NCBI RefSeq assembly: GCF_002022445.1
Contig: NZ_MUYE01000001.1
Location: 496,001-560,000, forward strand
Length of the DNA: 64,000 nucleotides
Direction: 5' to 3'
Source: Bartonella sp. AR 15-3
Lineage (GTDB): Bacteria; Pseudomonadota; Alphaproteobacteria; Rhizobiales; Rhizobiaceae
In this document: positions 30,681 to 37,575 of the stretch, piece by piece
How the letters are laid out: every line of letters starts with the position of its first letter
How positions within the stretch are numbered: the stretch's first letter is position 1
Translations under genes and position numbers: made by a program
The notes under the pieces: generated by a model
Database searches by the model: none
What the model saw: only the letters and a program-made list of their open reading frames with translations
What the model was told of the DNA's origin: nothing

Positions 30681-31382
30681 AATCCAAAGCAGTGCAATTT
30701 CCATATAATGATCTATAGTTGAGGGGATTACTTTCAAATATAAAAAAATTATTGGGTGATGTGATTTTAAGATAGCGTTGCTATTTTAAGAAGAGAGGGT
30801 AATCTTTTCTAAGAATTTTATACTTATTGTCTTGTCTTGAAAAGTTATTTTTATATTTATAATAATTATTAATTCTTTTTAACAAAAAGACATAGAAAAG
30901 TTTAAAAAATCAATTGAAAAAGTAAAGATAGAAAAACATCACAGATTATAGAATAAGTTTGAAAATTCTACATCTTAATTTTGACTTTAGTTCTTTTATT
31001 TTAAAAAAGATTAAGCTATAAAAGTTCAAGAACTTATAAAAATGGAAAAACAATTCAAAAAAGATATCGATCCACGAAATCTTGTTAGAAGAAAGTATAA
31101 AATCCTAATTTCTGCATCTTTTTTTATATATAAAAGAATCTGGTGGGCGTGACAGGCGGCATAAAATTAATTAAAATCAAATACTTATTGTAAAAGTAAG
31201 GGATTCTATAGTTATTGATTTTATTATGTTTTTTTGGGGCTTATCCCTAACTTTTTTGGGATTTTTTTTTTATGACTTATATCTCAATTGTTTTAGCCTG
31301 TTGTGAAATAAAATTTATTAGTACGCTGCTTGATTCTTATTTCTATTGATCGTATAGTAATAGTATACGATAAGGAATGGTA
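30681..31382. other. Non-coding stretch before the prophage/toxin-antitoxin region
   Basis: About 700 very AT-rich bases without a credible gene. A weak hairpin with a long T run is at 31243-31272. AAGGA at 31372-31376 is the ribosome site of the following toxin gene. This is one possible place for the left prophage attachment site, but no direct repeat can be tested because the right end of the prophage is outside the window. Confidence 0.45.
31243..31272 (+). terminator. Possible weak terminator
   Basis: A five-base-pair stem ATCCC/GGGAT with a ten-base loop is followed by about nine T residues. The stem is short for a rho-independent terminator and no gene ends close by, so this is tentative. 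Confidence 0.3.
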
Positions 31383-31664
31383 ATGGCAATTGTGAGTTTT
31401 AAACATAAAGGCTTGAAATTATTTTATACAACGGGATCTACAAAAGCTATTCAAGCAACTCACACAAAAAAATTACGCGTTATCTTAACGGCTTTAACAA
31501 GTGCTACATGTCCTGAAATGTTGAAAGCTCCTGCTTTTAAAATGCATTCTCTTAAAGGCGACTATACAGGTTACTATTCTATATGGGTCAATGGTAATTG
31601 GCGTGTTACCTTTCGCTTTATCGGAACGGATGTTGAACTTGTTGATTATCAAGATTACCATTGA
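31383..31664 (+). CDS. higB: HigB-type RelE-superfamily toxin
   Basis: The predicted toxin is an mRNA interferase of the HigB/RelE fold. The product, 93 residues from ATG 31383, has the family features FKHKGLKLFYTTGS near the N-terminus, HSLKGDYTGYYSIWVNGNWRVTF in the middle and ELVDYQDYH at the C-terminus. ATG 31383 is chosen because AAGGA lies six bases before it; the ATG at 31377 touches that site. The antitoxin gene follows 17 bases downstream, the toxin-first order typical of higBA. It may belong to the host or the phage. Confidence 0.9.
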   Translation: MAIVSFKHKGLKLFYTTGSTKAIQATHTKKLRVILTALTSATCPEMLKAPAFKMHSLKGDYTGYYSIWVNGNWRVTFRFIGTDVELVDYQDYH

Positions 31665-31681
31665 TGAAAGGAATAAAAAAA

Positions 31682-31981
31682 ATGATGCATAACCCCGCAC
31701 ACCCAGGCGAAGTTCTAAAAGTAGCTTTCTTGGAAGAAATGGGGCTATCAATACAAAAATTAGCCGACCATCTTCATATAACAAGAGCTTCTCTATCTAG
31801 AGTGATTAACGGTCATGCTTCTATGAGCACAGAGCTTGCAGTTAAATTAGAATTAGCTGGTTTTAGTAAAGCAAAATTTTGGTTGGATATGCAAACAAAC
31901 TATAACTTGTGGCAAACAATGCAACAGTTACAACCATCTATTTCTCCTCTTGTTTCTGATTCAGCTCAACCGCCGCTTTGA
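31682..31981 (+). CDS. higA: HigA-type HTH antitoxin
   Basis: The 99-residue product binds and neutralises HigB and represses the operon. It opens with HNPAHPGEVLKVAFLEEMGLS, a HigA signature, followed by an XRE helix-turn-helix (IQKLADHLHITRASLSRVINGHASMSTELA). An ANTAGONIST-type C-terminal helix is rich in Gln and Ser. ATG 31682 has AAAGGA nine bases upstream; the earlier TTG/ATG at 31661/31664 overlap the toxin stop. It ends 54 bases before the 3' end of the integrase gene on the other strand. Confidence 0.88.
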   Translation: MMHNPAHPGEVLKVAFLEEMGLSIQKLADHLHITRASLSRVINGHASMSTELAVKLELAGFSKAKFWLDMQTNYNLWQTMQQLQPSISPLVSDSAQPPL

Positions 31982-32035
31982 TTTTGTTAATATTTTTGAT
32001 AACAATTTGGTTTGTTACGCTGTGAGTTTGTGAGG

Positions 32036-33073
32036 CTAACTTTTTTGGAGTTTTTTGATTGATTCAAGAGCAAGTTTTTTACGATCAGCACTTTTTGTAT
32101 AAAGAGAGGCCATGTTATCATTTGTCCAGCCAAAAATTGCTTTGAGTTGTGAGACTGTAGCACCTGAATTTGCGGCACGTGTTGCTGCTAATTTTCTTAA
32201 ACCATGAGCTGATTTTTTAATACTTGCTGTATTACAAGCTTCTCTAAATAGATTGCCAAAGCTTTCTTTTGTTAATTTCTTATTACCTTTGCCGCAAATG
32301 AATGTTTCATCTCCGATAGGGCCAATTTTAAGAGTTTCTGCGAGCTCTGGTAAAATAGGGAGAAAAACATCTGTTTGGAATTTGCTTTTCTCTGTTTTAA
32401 GATGAATGATGTTATCTTTCACATCTTTCCAACCAATGCGCATGGCATCACCTCGTCGTAATCCTGTATAGAGAATAACATCAATCCAAACGCGTTCATG
32501 CGTACCATGAGGCCATTGCTTATAATATTTCTCTATATCCTCTTCTGTCCAAGCAGGAAATCCATCTTTGTTTTTGAGTGGAGGCCTTTTGATATTTAAA
32601 GTTGGGTTCTCATCTAAGAGGTTTTGCTCAATTGCCCACGTAAAAAGCCCATTGAGTGCTTTTAGAAAATTTCGAGCACTTGCTGGTGTTTCTTTACGTC
32701 GTTCGACTCCTGCTATGATATGTTTTTTGTTAATTGCTTTGTATGGGATACTTCCTACAGAATCACAAACTTTCATTAGAATGAGTTCTTTTTGCCTTTG
32801 TGTAGTTTTGGCTAAACTATACCAATTAACGCTATTAAAATATTGTTTAAGGAGCCATGCAAATGATCCTTCAACAAGTTTACCAGGTTTTGATTTAGGA
32901 AGTATAAGTCCTTGCAATTGAGCAATAGCTCTTTTGTAGTTATCAATAAATTCTTGTGCTCCGTAAGTCCCGTAGATTCTAACACGTTGTCCATGTCCAA
33001 TACGCACATACCATATGACTTTACCATGGCGTGTGATTTCCTTGACAAGGTGGGGAGGGCGTTGTTTGGGCAT
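32036..33073 (-). CDS. int: Phage integrase (tyrosine recombinase)
   Basis: Site-specific recombinase that inserts and excises the prophage. The 345-residue protein has an N-terminal arm/core-binding region and a C-terminal catalytic domain. The active-site residues are visible: Arg206 (YTGLRRGDAMR), His290 and Arg293 (HGLRKLAATRAA), Trp316 in the His/Trp position (GWTND), and nucleophile Tyr325 (SLYTKSAD). It is the last gene of the leftward early operon, nine bases beyond a small protein gene. No separate excisionase was recognised, though the small upstream protein is a candidate. Confidence 0.95.
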   Translation of the reverse strand: MPKQRPPHLVKEITRHGKVIWYVRIGHGQRVRIYGTYGAQEFIDNYKRAIAQLQGLILPKSKPGKLVEGSFAWLLKQYFNSVNWYSLAKTTQRQKELILMKVCDSVGSIPYKAINKKHIIAGVERRKETPASARNFLKALNGLFTWAIEQNLLDENPTLNIKRPPLKNKDGFPAWTEEDIEKYYKQWPHGTHERVWIDVILYTGLRRGDAMRIGWKDVKDNIIHLKTEKSKFQTDVFLPILPELAETLKIGPIGDETFICGKGNKKLTKESFGNLFREACNTASIKKSAHGLRKLAATRAANSGATVSQLKAIFGWTNDNMASLYTKSADRKKLALESIKKLQKS

Positions 33074-33082
33074 GGATAGGGC

Positions 33083-33295
33083 TTATAAGACGATATCAAA
33101 ATCGTGGTCATCGTTTGAAAGATTCCAGAATTTATCGGGATGTGTTGCTGAGTTTGGAATTGGGATATCGGATTTGAGATAGATGAGGAGTTCCCCCGTA
33201 GGTTTGATTTCTATGAGTTCGCATCCTTGTTTTTTAGCTTCTCTTAAAGCACGAGCAATAGCTGGTTGTGTTATAGTAGGAAGGCGATGTGCCAT
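33083..33295 (-). CDS. Small phage protein next to integrase
   Basis: A 70-residue product from ATG 33295, which has AAGGAG seven bases upstream; an earlier ATG at 33343 has no such site. It begins MAHRLPTITQPAIARALREAKKQG, which could form a DNA-contacting helix pair, then EIKPTGELLIYLK. This type of short protein, with a 'TITQAAIARALRAAK' start, is common beside integrases in Rhizobiales prophages. An excisionase or DNA-binding role is possible from position alone. No firm family assignment is made. Confidence 0.7.
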   Translation of the reverse strand: MAHRLPTITQPAIARALREAKKQGCELIEIKPTGELLIYLKSDIPIPNSATHPDKFWNLSNDDHDFDIVL

Positions 33296-33310
33296 GTTTT
33301 TTCTCCTTAC

Positions 33311-33364
33311 ATTGAGATGCAACTCACTCGTGGCGTGAAGCACGCTTGTATTTAAAAGTTTTTA
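33311..33364 (-). repeat. Intergenic repeat, copy A
   Basis: This roughly 50-base element sits just upstream of the ribosome site of the 70-residue protein gene. It is about 80% identical by eye to copy B at 34890-34941. Both contain a small hairpin (GCGTG-AAG-CACGC here) and a T/A-rich arm. It may be a phage module boundary sequence or an mRNA structure element. Confidence 0.7.
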
Positions 33365-33406
33365 GGAAAGGGTGGGGGTGCTGGGAGGAGAGAGCACCCC
33401 CTAACT

Positions 33407-34030
33407 TTAAGCAGCTTGAGCTGTAATCTGTTTTATGTCTTGTTCGATTTCTTCTAAAAAGGTTTCAACCGCTTGATTGATGGCTTCAATCTGCTCATCA
33501 TTGCGATGAATACGCTGAACCTTAAGACGTAAGTGAGCGGATTGTCCTGCAAACCGAGGATCATAGCTTACAAAATCACACCACTGACGTCCTGTACAAG
33601 CCATTTGAAAGTGCATTTGTGCTAAATATTCTGGTTTGATTGTTTCTGTCATCCAGAAACGAAGGTGGTTTGCAGACTGGGGACATTTAATCTCAACTAA
33701 CCCGTCCTCACCAATGAGCCCATCAGGACTTGCTCCGGCCATTTGAATGGTAGGATGTTGGATGAAACCACATTGAGTGACCTCTGTATCGTAAATGAAG
33801 GCATATTCTTTCAATGCATTCTCTTCATGTTCAATGCCCCATTGCATCGCTGCTGTTGTATAAGATTGGCTTATTTCACCGACGAAACGTTCTGTTATGA
33901 GTTTGATTTTGTATTCTTCATATTTGCTTGTGGGCAAGTTTTTAGAAGTTCGACTAAGGACGTTGTAAATATTTGAAGAGGTGACTTTCCCTAAACGTGC
34001 TTGAAACCATTCTGCAGTTCTTTGCTTCAT
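33407..34030 (-). CDS. YqaJ-family phage exonuclease
   Basis: Predicted 5'-3' exonuclease of the lambda-exonuclease/YqaJ class, which resects DNA ends for annealing by the neighbouring Bet-like protein. The product is 207 residues from ATG 34030. It opens MKQRTAEWFQARLGKVTSS (the family start) and has MQWGIEHEENAL and the PD-(D/E)xK site as GASPDGLIGEDGLVEIKCP, with catalytic Asp, Glu and Lys. A longer in-frame start at 34165 would lie inside the upstream bet gene and is rejected; GGTGGTG precedes ATG 34030. One base separates it from bet. Confidence 0.92.
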   Translation of the reverse strand: MKQRTAEWFQARLGKVTSSNIYNVLSRTSKNLPTSKYEEYKIKLITERFVGEISQSYTTAAMQWGIEHEENALKEYAFIYDTEVTQCGFIQHPTIQMAGASPDGLIGEDGLVEIKCPQSANHLRFWMTETIKPEYLAQMHFQMACTGRQWCDFVSYDPRFAGQSAHLRLKVQRIHRNDEQIEAINQAVETFLEEIEQDIKQITAQAA

Positions 34031-34031
34031 T

Positions 34032-34823
34032 TTACACCACCCTTTGCTCTGGGGGATGAACACGGTCTTGACTGTAGATGTCATCATAGTCATAGACAAT
34101 TTCAACCGGCTGTTGTTCTTGAGGGGGTTGTTTTTCTCTTTTTTTCTGTAAGAGCTGCAAAACAATTTGCCCTTCTTGCAGAGAAAGATCTGTTATATTT
34201 TTGACATTTGCAAAGCTCAAAACTTTTGTTTCATCTGTTTGTGTTTCATGCATGAGGCCTTGGATTTCCATGATCATTTCATCGGATACAAGCTGCCTTT
34301 GTGAATGAGAGCCTTGATTAATCCGTTCAGCTTCATCTTCATCGTAAATACCAGAAAATCCGAAAGCATAACGGGCACATTGGATGACCGCTTTATGACG
34401 CAACATGCGTGCAGGATACTTTTGCCACGGGTCAGTTTTTTGTTTGCATTCGTTAAGATATTCAGTGACCTCAATAGGATCTTTAATTTCTTTCAAACGA
34501 ATAGCACATTTGATGGCTATCAGCTGGCCATTCTTGTCAAGTTGATCTTGAAAGGTCATCCCATCAAATTGAGGATTTGATTTGATAATCTTGATCCATC
34601 CGTCAATAGAGACAACAGGAATAATCCCGCCCCCTCTTTTAGGAAGAGCGTAAATCTCTTTTGTGAGTGGATTGAGTCCATAAGTATTAGCGACGGAAAT
34701 AAAAGCAGCAAACTCTTCATCAGAGAAGTTATGGCTGATACAGGTTTTAATAATGGTTTTACGAAACTCTTGTTCTGAGAAGCCATATTTTTGTGAAATA
34801 AGGGCTAAAGGAGAATGTGTCAT
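34032..34823 (-). CDS. bet: Phage recombination protein Bet/RecT-type single-strand annealing protein
   Basis: Single-strand annealing protein that pairs the 3' overhangs made by the YqaJ exonuclease. The 263-residue protein has FAAFISVANTYGLNPLTKEIYA and GGIIPVVSIDGWIKII, the diagnostic core of the Bet/RecT superfamily. KTDPWQKYPARMLRHKAVIQCARYAFG follows at about residues 130-156. The C-terminal third is Gln/Glu-rich and probably flexible. AGAGGAG lies nine bases before the ATG. Together with the exonuclease it forms a lambda-Red-like recombination pair. Confidence 0.93.
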   Translation of the reverse strand: MTHSPLALISQKYGFSEQEFRKTIIKTCISHNFSDEEFAAFISVANTYGLNPLTKEIYALPKRGGGIIPVVSIDGWIKIIKSNPQFDGMTFQDQLDKNGQLIAIKCAIRLKEIKDPIEVTEYLNECKQKTDPWQKYPARMLRHKAVIQCARYAFGFSGIYDEDEAERINQGSHSQRQLVSDEMIMEIQGLMHETQTDETKVLSFANVKNITDLSLQEGQIVLQLLQKKREKQPPQEQQPVEIVYDYDDIYSQDRVHPPEQRVV

Positions 34824-34837
34824 GTAAATTCTCCTCT

Positions 34838-34876
34838 TTAAATTACATCTGTTAGGTTAGTGTTTTGTTTATTCAT
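34838..34876 (-). other. Twelve-codon micro-ORF between two phage modules
   Basis: A GGAGG site precedes ATG at 34876, and a 12-residue frame (MNKQNTNLTDVI) runs to a stop 15 bases before bet. Its last codons and following bases match the end of the acidic protein gene at 35544-35561 (CTCTTTAAATyACATC on the plus strand). It may be the scar of a deleted gene, with the start of one and the tail of another, or a leader peptide. Confidence 0.45.
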
Positions 34877-34889
34877 CTTGATTTCCTCC

Positions 34890-34941
34890 ATTGAAGCGCA
34901 ATTCACCCGTTCGTGAAACACGCTTGTGTTAAAAAGTTGTT
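34890..34941 (-). repeat. Intergenic repeat, copy B
   Basis: The partner of the 33311-33364 element. It lies between the beta-helix gene and the micro-ORF upstream of bet, again directly before a ribosome site. It has the same hairpin core (CGTG-AAA-CACG) followed by GCTTGTGTTAAAAAGTT. Confidence 0.7.
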
Positions 34942-34948
34942 TGTGTGG

Positions 34949-35491
34949 TTAGAAACGGCTTATATAGCTTGTTAAATATTTACTTTTGGAGACGATTGCA
35001 GTTTCTCCACGAATTTCAAAATCACCAGAAATCCTTACATAATCGAAAACATATACTCTATCTTGAATTATAACATCTCCGGAAATGTGTGCTTTATCAC
35101 TTATAAAAGTATTGCCAAAAACACGGGCATTTTCACAAACAAGCCCATAAATCCGAGCTTTACCATAAATTTGTGTATTGCCGAAAATCTGCGCATCGTA
35201 TTCAACACAAGCATCTCCACAAACTTTTGCATTGTCATAAACACGCGCATTGTCTGCAATCTTTGCATTTTCAAATATTTGTGCATTACCAAAAACTTTA
35301 GCGTTATCACAAACACTGGCTTGATCCCAAACCCAACAATTTCCCTCATGGCTTAAATTATCTTCTTTTTGTATAAAGCCACCTAAGTAACCTTTTTTAA
35401 CATTTCTAAAGTCTCTTAGTGCCCTGATACAGTGCAGAGTTTTTCCATTAACTTCAATTGTTTCATCAGTGAGCTCGTATTTCTTTTCCAT
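34949..35491 (-). CDS. Hexapeptide-repeat beta-helix phage protein
   Basis: The 180-residue product has a short N-terminal region (about 1-50: ETIEVNGKTLHCIRALRDF, then GYLGGFIQKEDNLS). A long run of imperfect six-residue repeats of the type (N/D)A(K/R)(V/I)xx follows (about 50-165), as in left-handed beta-helix acyltransferases. The repeats are more degenerate than in LpxA and no catalytic His or helical cap is evident. It is therefore more likely a structural or binding protein than an enzyme. Similar proteins are found in phage early regions, function unknown. It lies between the acidic protein gene and bet in the leftward operon. Confidence 0.75.
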   Translation of the reverse strand: MEKKYELTDETIEVNGKTLHCIRALRDFRNVKKGYLGGFIQKEDNLSHEGNCWVWDQASVCDNAKVFGNAQIFENAKIADNARVYDNAKVCGDACVEYDAQIFGNTQIYGKARIYGLVCENARVFGNTFISDKAHISGDVIIQDRVYVFDYVRISGDFEIRGETAIVSKSKYLTSYISRF

Positions 35492-35547
35492 GATAAATTC
35501 ATTTCTTAGTATGATGAGAGTATTTTCAAAGGAAGTTTAGAGGCTCT

Positions 35548-35928
35548 TTAAATCACATCAGAGAGTCTGAGGCGGTGCTGCTCTTCATAAGTGCCATAGA
35601 TCTCATCATCAATTTTTTGATTTTCTAGATCTTTTTTAAAGATTTCATAGGCATTACTGTATTCTACAAAAGGAGGAACATCGCTTTCTTCATCAAGCAT
35701 CCATCTGCTTTGATCTAAATATTCTTCAGCAATTTCTTCGGAAATATCTTCCCATCGATTTGTTGAGAGTTCGATGCGAATAATTTTTTCAACATCATCG
35801 ATACCCGATAAAAAGTTCAATACTTCTGTTTCATCGTAAAAAGGACCAGAACGTGCAGTGTTTTCACTTTCATTGCTGCACATTGCTAAAAGAATTTCAT
35901 CTGAATTAATAAAAATCAGCTTTTTCAT
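35548..35928 (-). CDS. Acidic hypothetical phage early protein
   Basis: A 126-residue, strongly acidic protein (many Asp and Glu, few Lys/Arg) without a recognised family. The start ATG 35928 has GAGGGGG just upstream. It is the first gene of the leftward early operon, so it should be expressed soonest after derepression from the operators at 35987-36024. Small acidic first-operon proteins of phages are often inhibitors or DNA mimics of host nucleases; that is a suggestion from charge and position only. Confidence 0.7.
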   Translation of the reverse strand: MKKLIFINSDEILLAMCSNESENTARSGPFYDETEVLNFLSGIDDVEKIIRIELSTNRWEDISEEIAEEYLDQSRWMLDEESDVPPFVEYSNAYEIFKKDLENQKIDDEIYGTYEEQHRLRLSDVI

Positions 35929-35986
35929 TATTACCCCCTCTAATGCCCTGCGACAGTTGCTTGTGTTTTGTTTATAGATGAATGTA

Positions 35987-36024
35987 TACCATAATGGTAA
36001 TATTTAGTCAATACCAAAATGGTT
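35987..36024. promoter_or_regulatory. Left operator pair (two palindromes)
   Basis: Two 13-base palindromic sites lie here: TACCATAATGGTA (35987-35999) and TACCAAAATGGTT (36012-36024), centres 25 bases apart. They match the pair at 36476-36522 and sit upstream of the leftward early operon. They are the likely binding sites for the 36140-36439 repressor and/or the Cro-like protein. Confidence 0.85.
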
Positions 36025-36057
36025 ATTTTTGTATTTTTATATCTGAAAGAGGGGAAA

Positions 36058-36186
36058 ATGATAGATAAAAATCTACTGATTAATGCACAAATACTAGCAT
36101 TTTGGAAAAAATTAACAGAAGACGAAAAAAAGAAATTTATCACTTTTTTTCTTGATAAAATGAAGAAAGAAGATCAAGAAGCTTAA
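36058..36186 (+). CDS. Small basic hypothetical protein (42 residues)
   Basis: A short frame begins at ATG 36058 after AGAGGGGAAA. It encodes a Lys-rich helical peptide (containing LAFWKKLTEDEKKKFI). It starts beside the left operators and overlaps the 3' end of the repressor gene tail-to-tail by 47 bases. A ribosome site and plausible amphipathic composition support it. No family is recognised, and a chance frame remains possible. Confidence 0.4.
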   Translation: MIDKNLLINAQILAFWKKLTEDEKKKFITFFLDKMKKEDQEA

Positions 36187-36439
36187 CTTTATTATCATAG
36201 CTTAGGTGTTCGAGCATATCTTCTATTTGTTCATCTAAGCTATTTGTTTGTTGTTCTGAAAACATTAATTGCTTAGGTGTAACCGCTAAATGAGGAGCTA
36301 AACGCATAGCCCATTCTTTTGTTAGCTTTCGATGTCCGTTTTCTAAGCGAAAAATCTGTGGCTGACTCGTGCCTGCTAATTCGGCTAATTTTTTGGAGCT
36401 TAACCCCATTTTTTCTCTGAAAAATTTCAAATTATTCAT
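36140..36439 (-). CDS. Phage repressor, XRE helix-turn-helix
   Basis: Probable lysogeny repressor. The product is 99 residues from ATG 36439. An N-terminal HTH (MGLSSKKLAELAGTSQPQIFRLENGHRKLTKEWA in part) is followed by a short C-terminal helical region that probably dimerises. It lacks the LexA/CI-type S24 autoprotease domain, so induction by RecA-stimulated self-cleavage is not expected; an antirepressor or other release is needed. AGGATAAG precedes ATG 36439. A start at 36481 would run over the operator at 36476-36488 and is rejected. Divergent from the Cro-like gene. Confidence 0.88.
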   Translation of the reverse strand: MNNLKFFREKMGLSSKKLAELAGTSQPQIFRLENGHRKLTKEWAMRLAPHLAVTPKQLMFSEQQTNSLDEQIEDMLEHLSYDNKVKLLDLLSSFYQEKK

Positions 36440-36475
36440 GATTCTTATCCTATTTAAAAAAAAATATCTTTCAAA

Positions 36476-36522
36476 TACCAATATGGTAAAAATCTTCTTG
36501 CATTAAAATTACCGATATGGTA
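36476..36522. promoter_or_regulatory. Right operator pair between repressor and Cro-like genes
   Basis: Two palindromes lie between the divergent regulators: TACCAATATGGTA (36476-36488) and TACCGATATGGTA (36510-36522), centres 34 bases apart. With the left pair they give a consensus TACCAwwATGGTA. A possible -35 TTGCAT at 36498-36503 lies between them, so binding would control the rightward promoter. Confidence 0.87.
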
Positions 36523-36532
36523 ATAAAAATAA

Positions 36533-36832
36533 ATGTTTAAGCTAAAATCATATTTGTTGAAGAATAATATTACTTATGCTGAGTTTGCAGTTTCTGTAGG
36601 TGTTACGCAGACATCAATAGCACGTTACGTAAGTAACAAGAGATTTCCTCATCCTAAGATAATAAAAAAAATAGCAAAGATTACGAATAATTATGTAAGT
36701 CCTAGTGATTGGTATCAAGAAAATTGTACTACTGTAATGCAAAAAAAAGAAATATCCTCTTCCTCTTCATTTTGCGATAATTTTTCTGGTTGCAGAGATG
36801 AGTGTGAGTGCAACGATATGCAACGGCTTTAG
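36533..36832 (+). CDS. Cro-like HTH regulator
   Basis: A 99-residue protein with an N-terminal helix-turn-helix (ITYAEFAVSVGVTQTSIARYVSNKRFPHPKI in part) typical of phage Cro/YdaS-like regulators. A Ser/Cys-rich tail follows (SSSSSFCDN, CRDECECND) that is unusual for Cro and could bind metal. It is the first gene rightward of the switch and divergent from the repressor. The start codon lies only eleven bases from the second right operator and has no clear ribosome site, so the message may be nearly leaderless. Confidence 0.82.
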   Translation: MFKLKSYLLKNNITYAEFAVSVGVTQTSIARYVSNKRFPHPKIIKKIAKITNNYVSPSDWYQENCTTVMQKKEISSSSSFCDNFSGCRDECECNDMQRL

Positions 36833-36874
36833 AGAGTATGATAATATAATTCAATATAAAGAAAGAAAATAAAG

Positions 36875-37213
36875 ATGGATTACAGTTTGGCAGCGATGAT
36901 TATGCTTTTTATAGTCAATGTAATCATGTTTTTTGTTGGTTTTTATGTCTTTCGTAAAAAAATACAAAACTTATCTTATACTTTTTGCATTTTAGAAGAT
37001 TTAACAAAAGAAATGCATTTTCCAGATGGCAGCACAATTGTTTTTAGCGATTCTGATTGGGATTTTTCTCTTGATGAAAATGATAATTTAATAGCTAAAA
37101 GTGCTTTAGGACCATCATTGTCTATAAAGGCATATAGTAGTGCGTACGGTTTCAAAAAGCATTTCATAGATAGTTTACAGAAATACATACGATGTGGTGA
37201 ACACATAATATAA
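36875..37213 (+). CDS. Membrane-anchored phage early protein, unknown
   Basis: The 112-residue product begins with a hydrophobic segment (about residues 5-25, MIMLFIVNVIMFFVGFYVF) followed by basic residues, predicting one N-terminal membrane anchor with a cytoplasmic domain. The soluble part has GSTIVFSDSDWDFSLDENDNL and no recognised motif. AAAGAAAATAAAG precedes the ATG weakly. Position between the Cro-like gene and replication genes is where superinfection-exclusion or accessory proteins occur in temperate phages; function is unknown. Confidence 0.7.
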   Translation: MDYSLAAMIMLFIVNVIMFFVGFYVFRKKIQNLSYTFCILEDLTKEMHFPDGSTIVFSDSDWDFSLDENDNLIAKSALGPSLSIKAYSSAYGFKKHFIDSLQKYIRCGEHII

Positions 37214-37242
37214 GCACGTTATAGTCTTGAGGGGAGATAATC

Positions 37243-37575
37243 GTGGTTTTTAAAGCTCATAAGAATGATATTGGTAAATCGCGTGTTGATCTTATTCCAC
37301 CACTTACATTGCTTGATATTGGTCGTGTTTTGGAATTTGGAGCCAACAAGTATGGTGCTAATAATTGGCGTTCTGGCATGAATTGGAGCCGTTTGTATGG
37401 AGCTTCTTTACGTCATTTATTAGCTTGGTTTGGTGGAGAGGATAAGGACCTTGAAAGCGGATTACCACACTTGGCTCACGCAGTTTGCTGTCTTCTTTTT
37501 CTCATGGAGTACGAAACCCAACAGATTGGTTGTGATAATCGGCTAAAAGAAAGGCTGAAGTATCATGATCACTAA
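37243..37575 (+). CDS. dATP/dGTP diphosphohydrolase-like phage protein (DUF5664)
   Basis: A 110-residue protein of the all-alpha NTP pyrophosphohydrolase-like group found in phages. It has KSRVDLIPPLTLLDIGRVLEFGANKYG (in part), NWRSGMNWSRLYGASLRHLLAW and SGLPHLAHAVCCLLFLME, where the His/Glu/Asp residues would bind metal. Relatives hydrolyse deoxynucleotides, shaping the nucleotide pool. The start is GTG with GAGGGGAG upstream. It overlaps the RuvC-like gene by 11 bases. Confidence 0.8.
   Translation: MVFKAHKNDIGKSRVDLIPPLTLLDIGRVLEFGANKYGANNWRSGMNWSRLYGASLRHLLAWFGGEDKDLESGLPHLAHAVCCLLFLMEYETQQIGCDNRLKERLKYHDH

Noticed and set aside
35063-35356. 97-codon plus-strand frame opposite the beta-helix gene
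   Set aside because: Antisense shadow created by the repeated hexapeptide codons.
35940-36143. 67-codon minus-strand frame across the left operators
   Set aside because: It covers operator DNA, lacks a ribosome site and is opposite the better-supported 42-codon frame.
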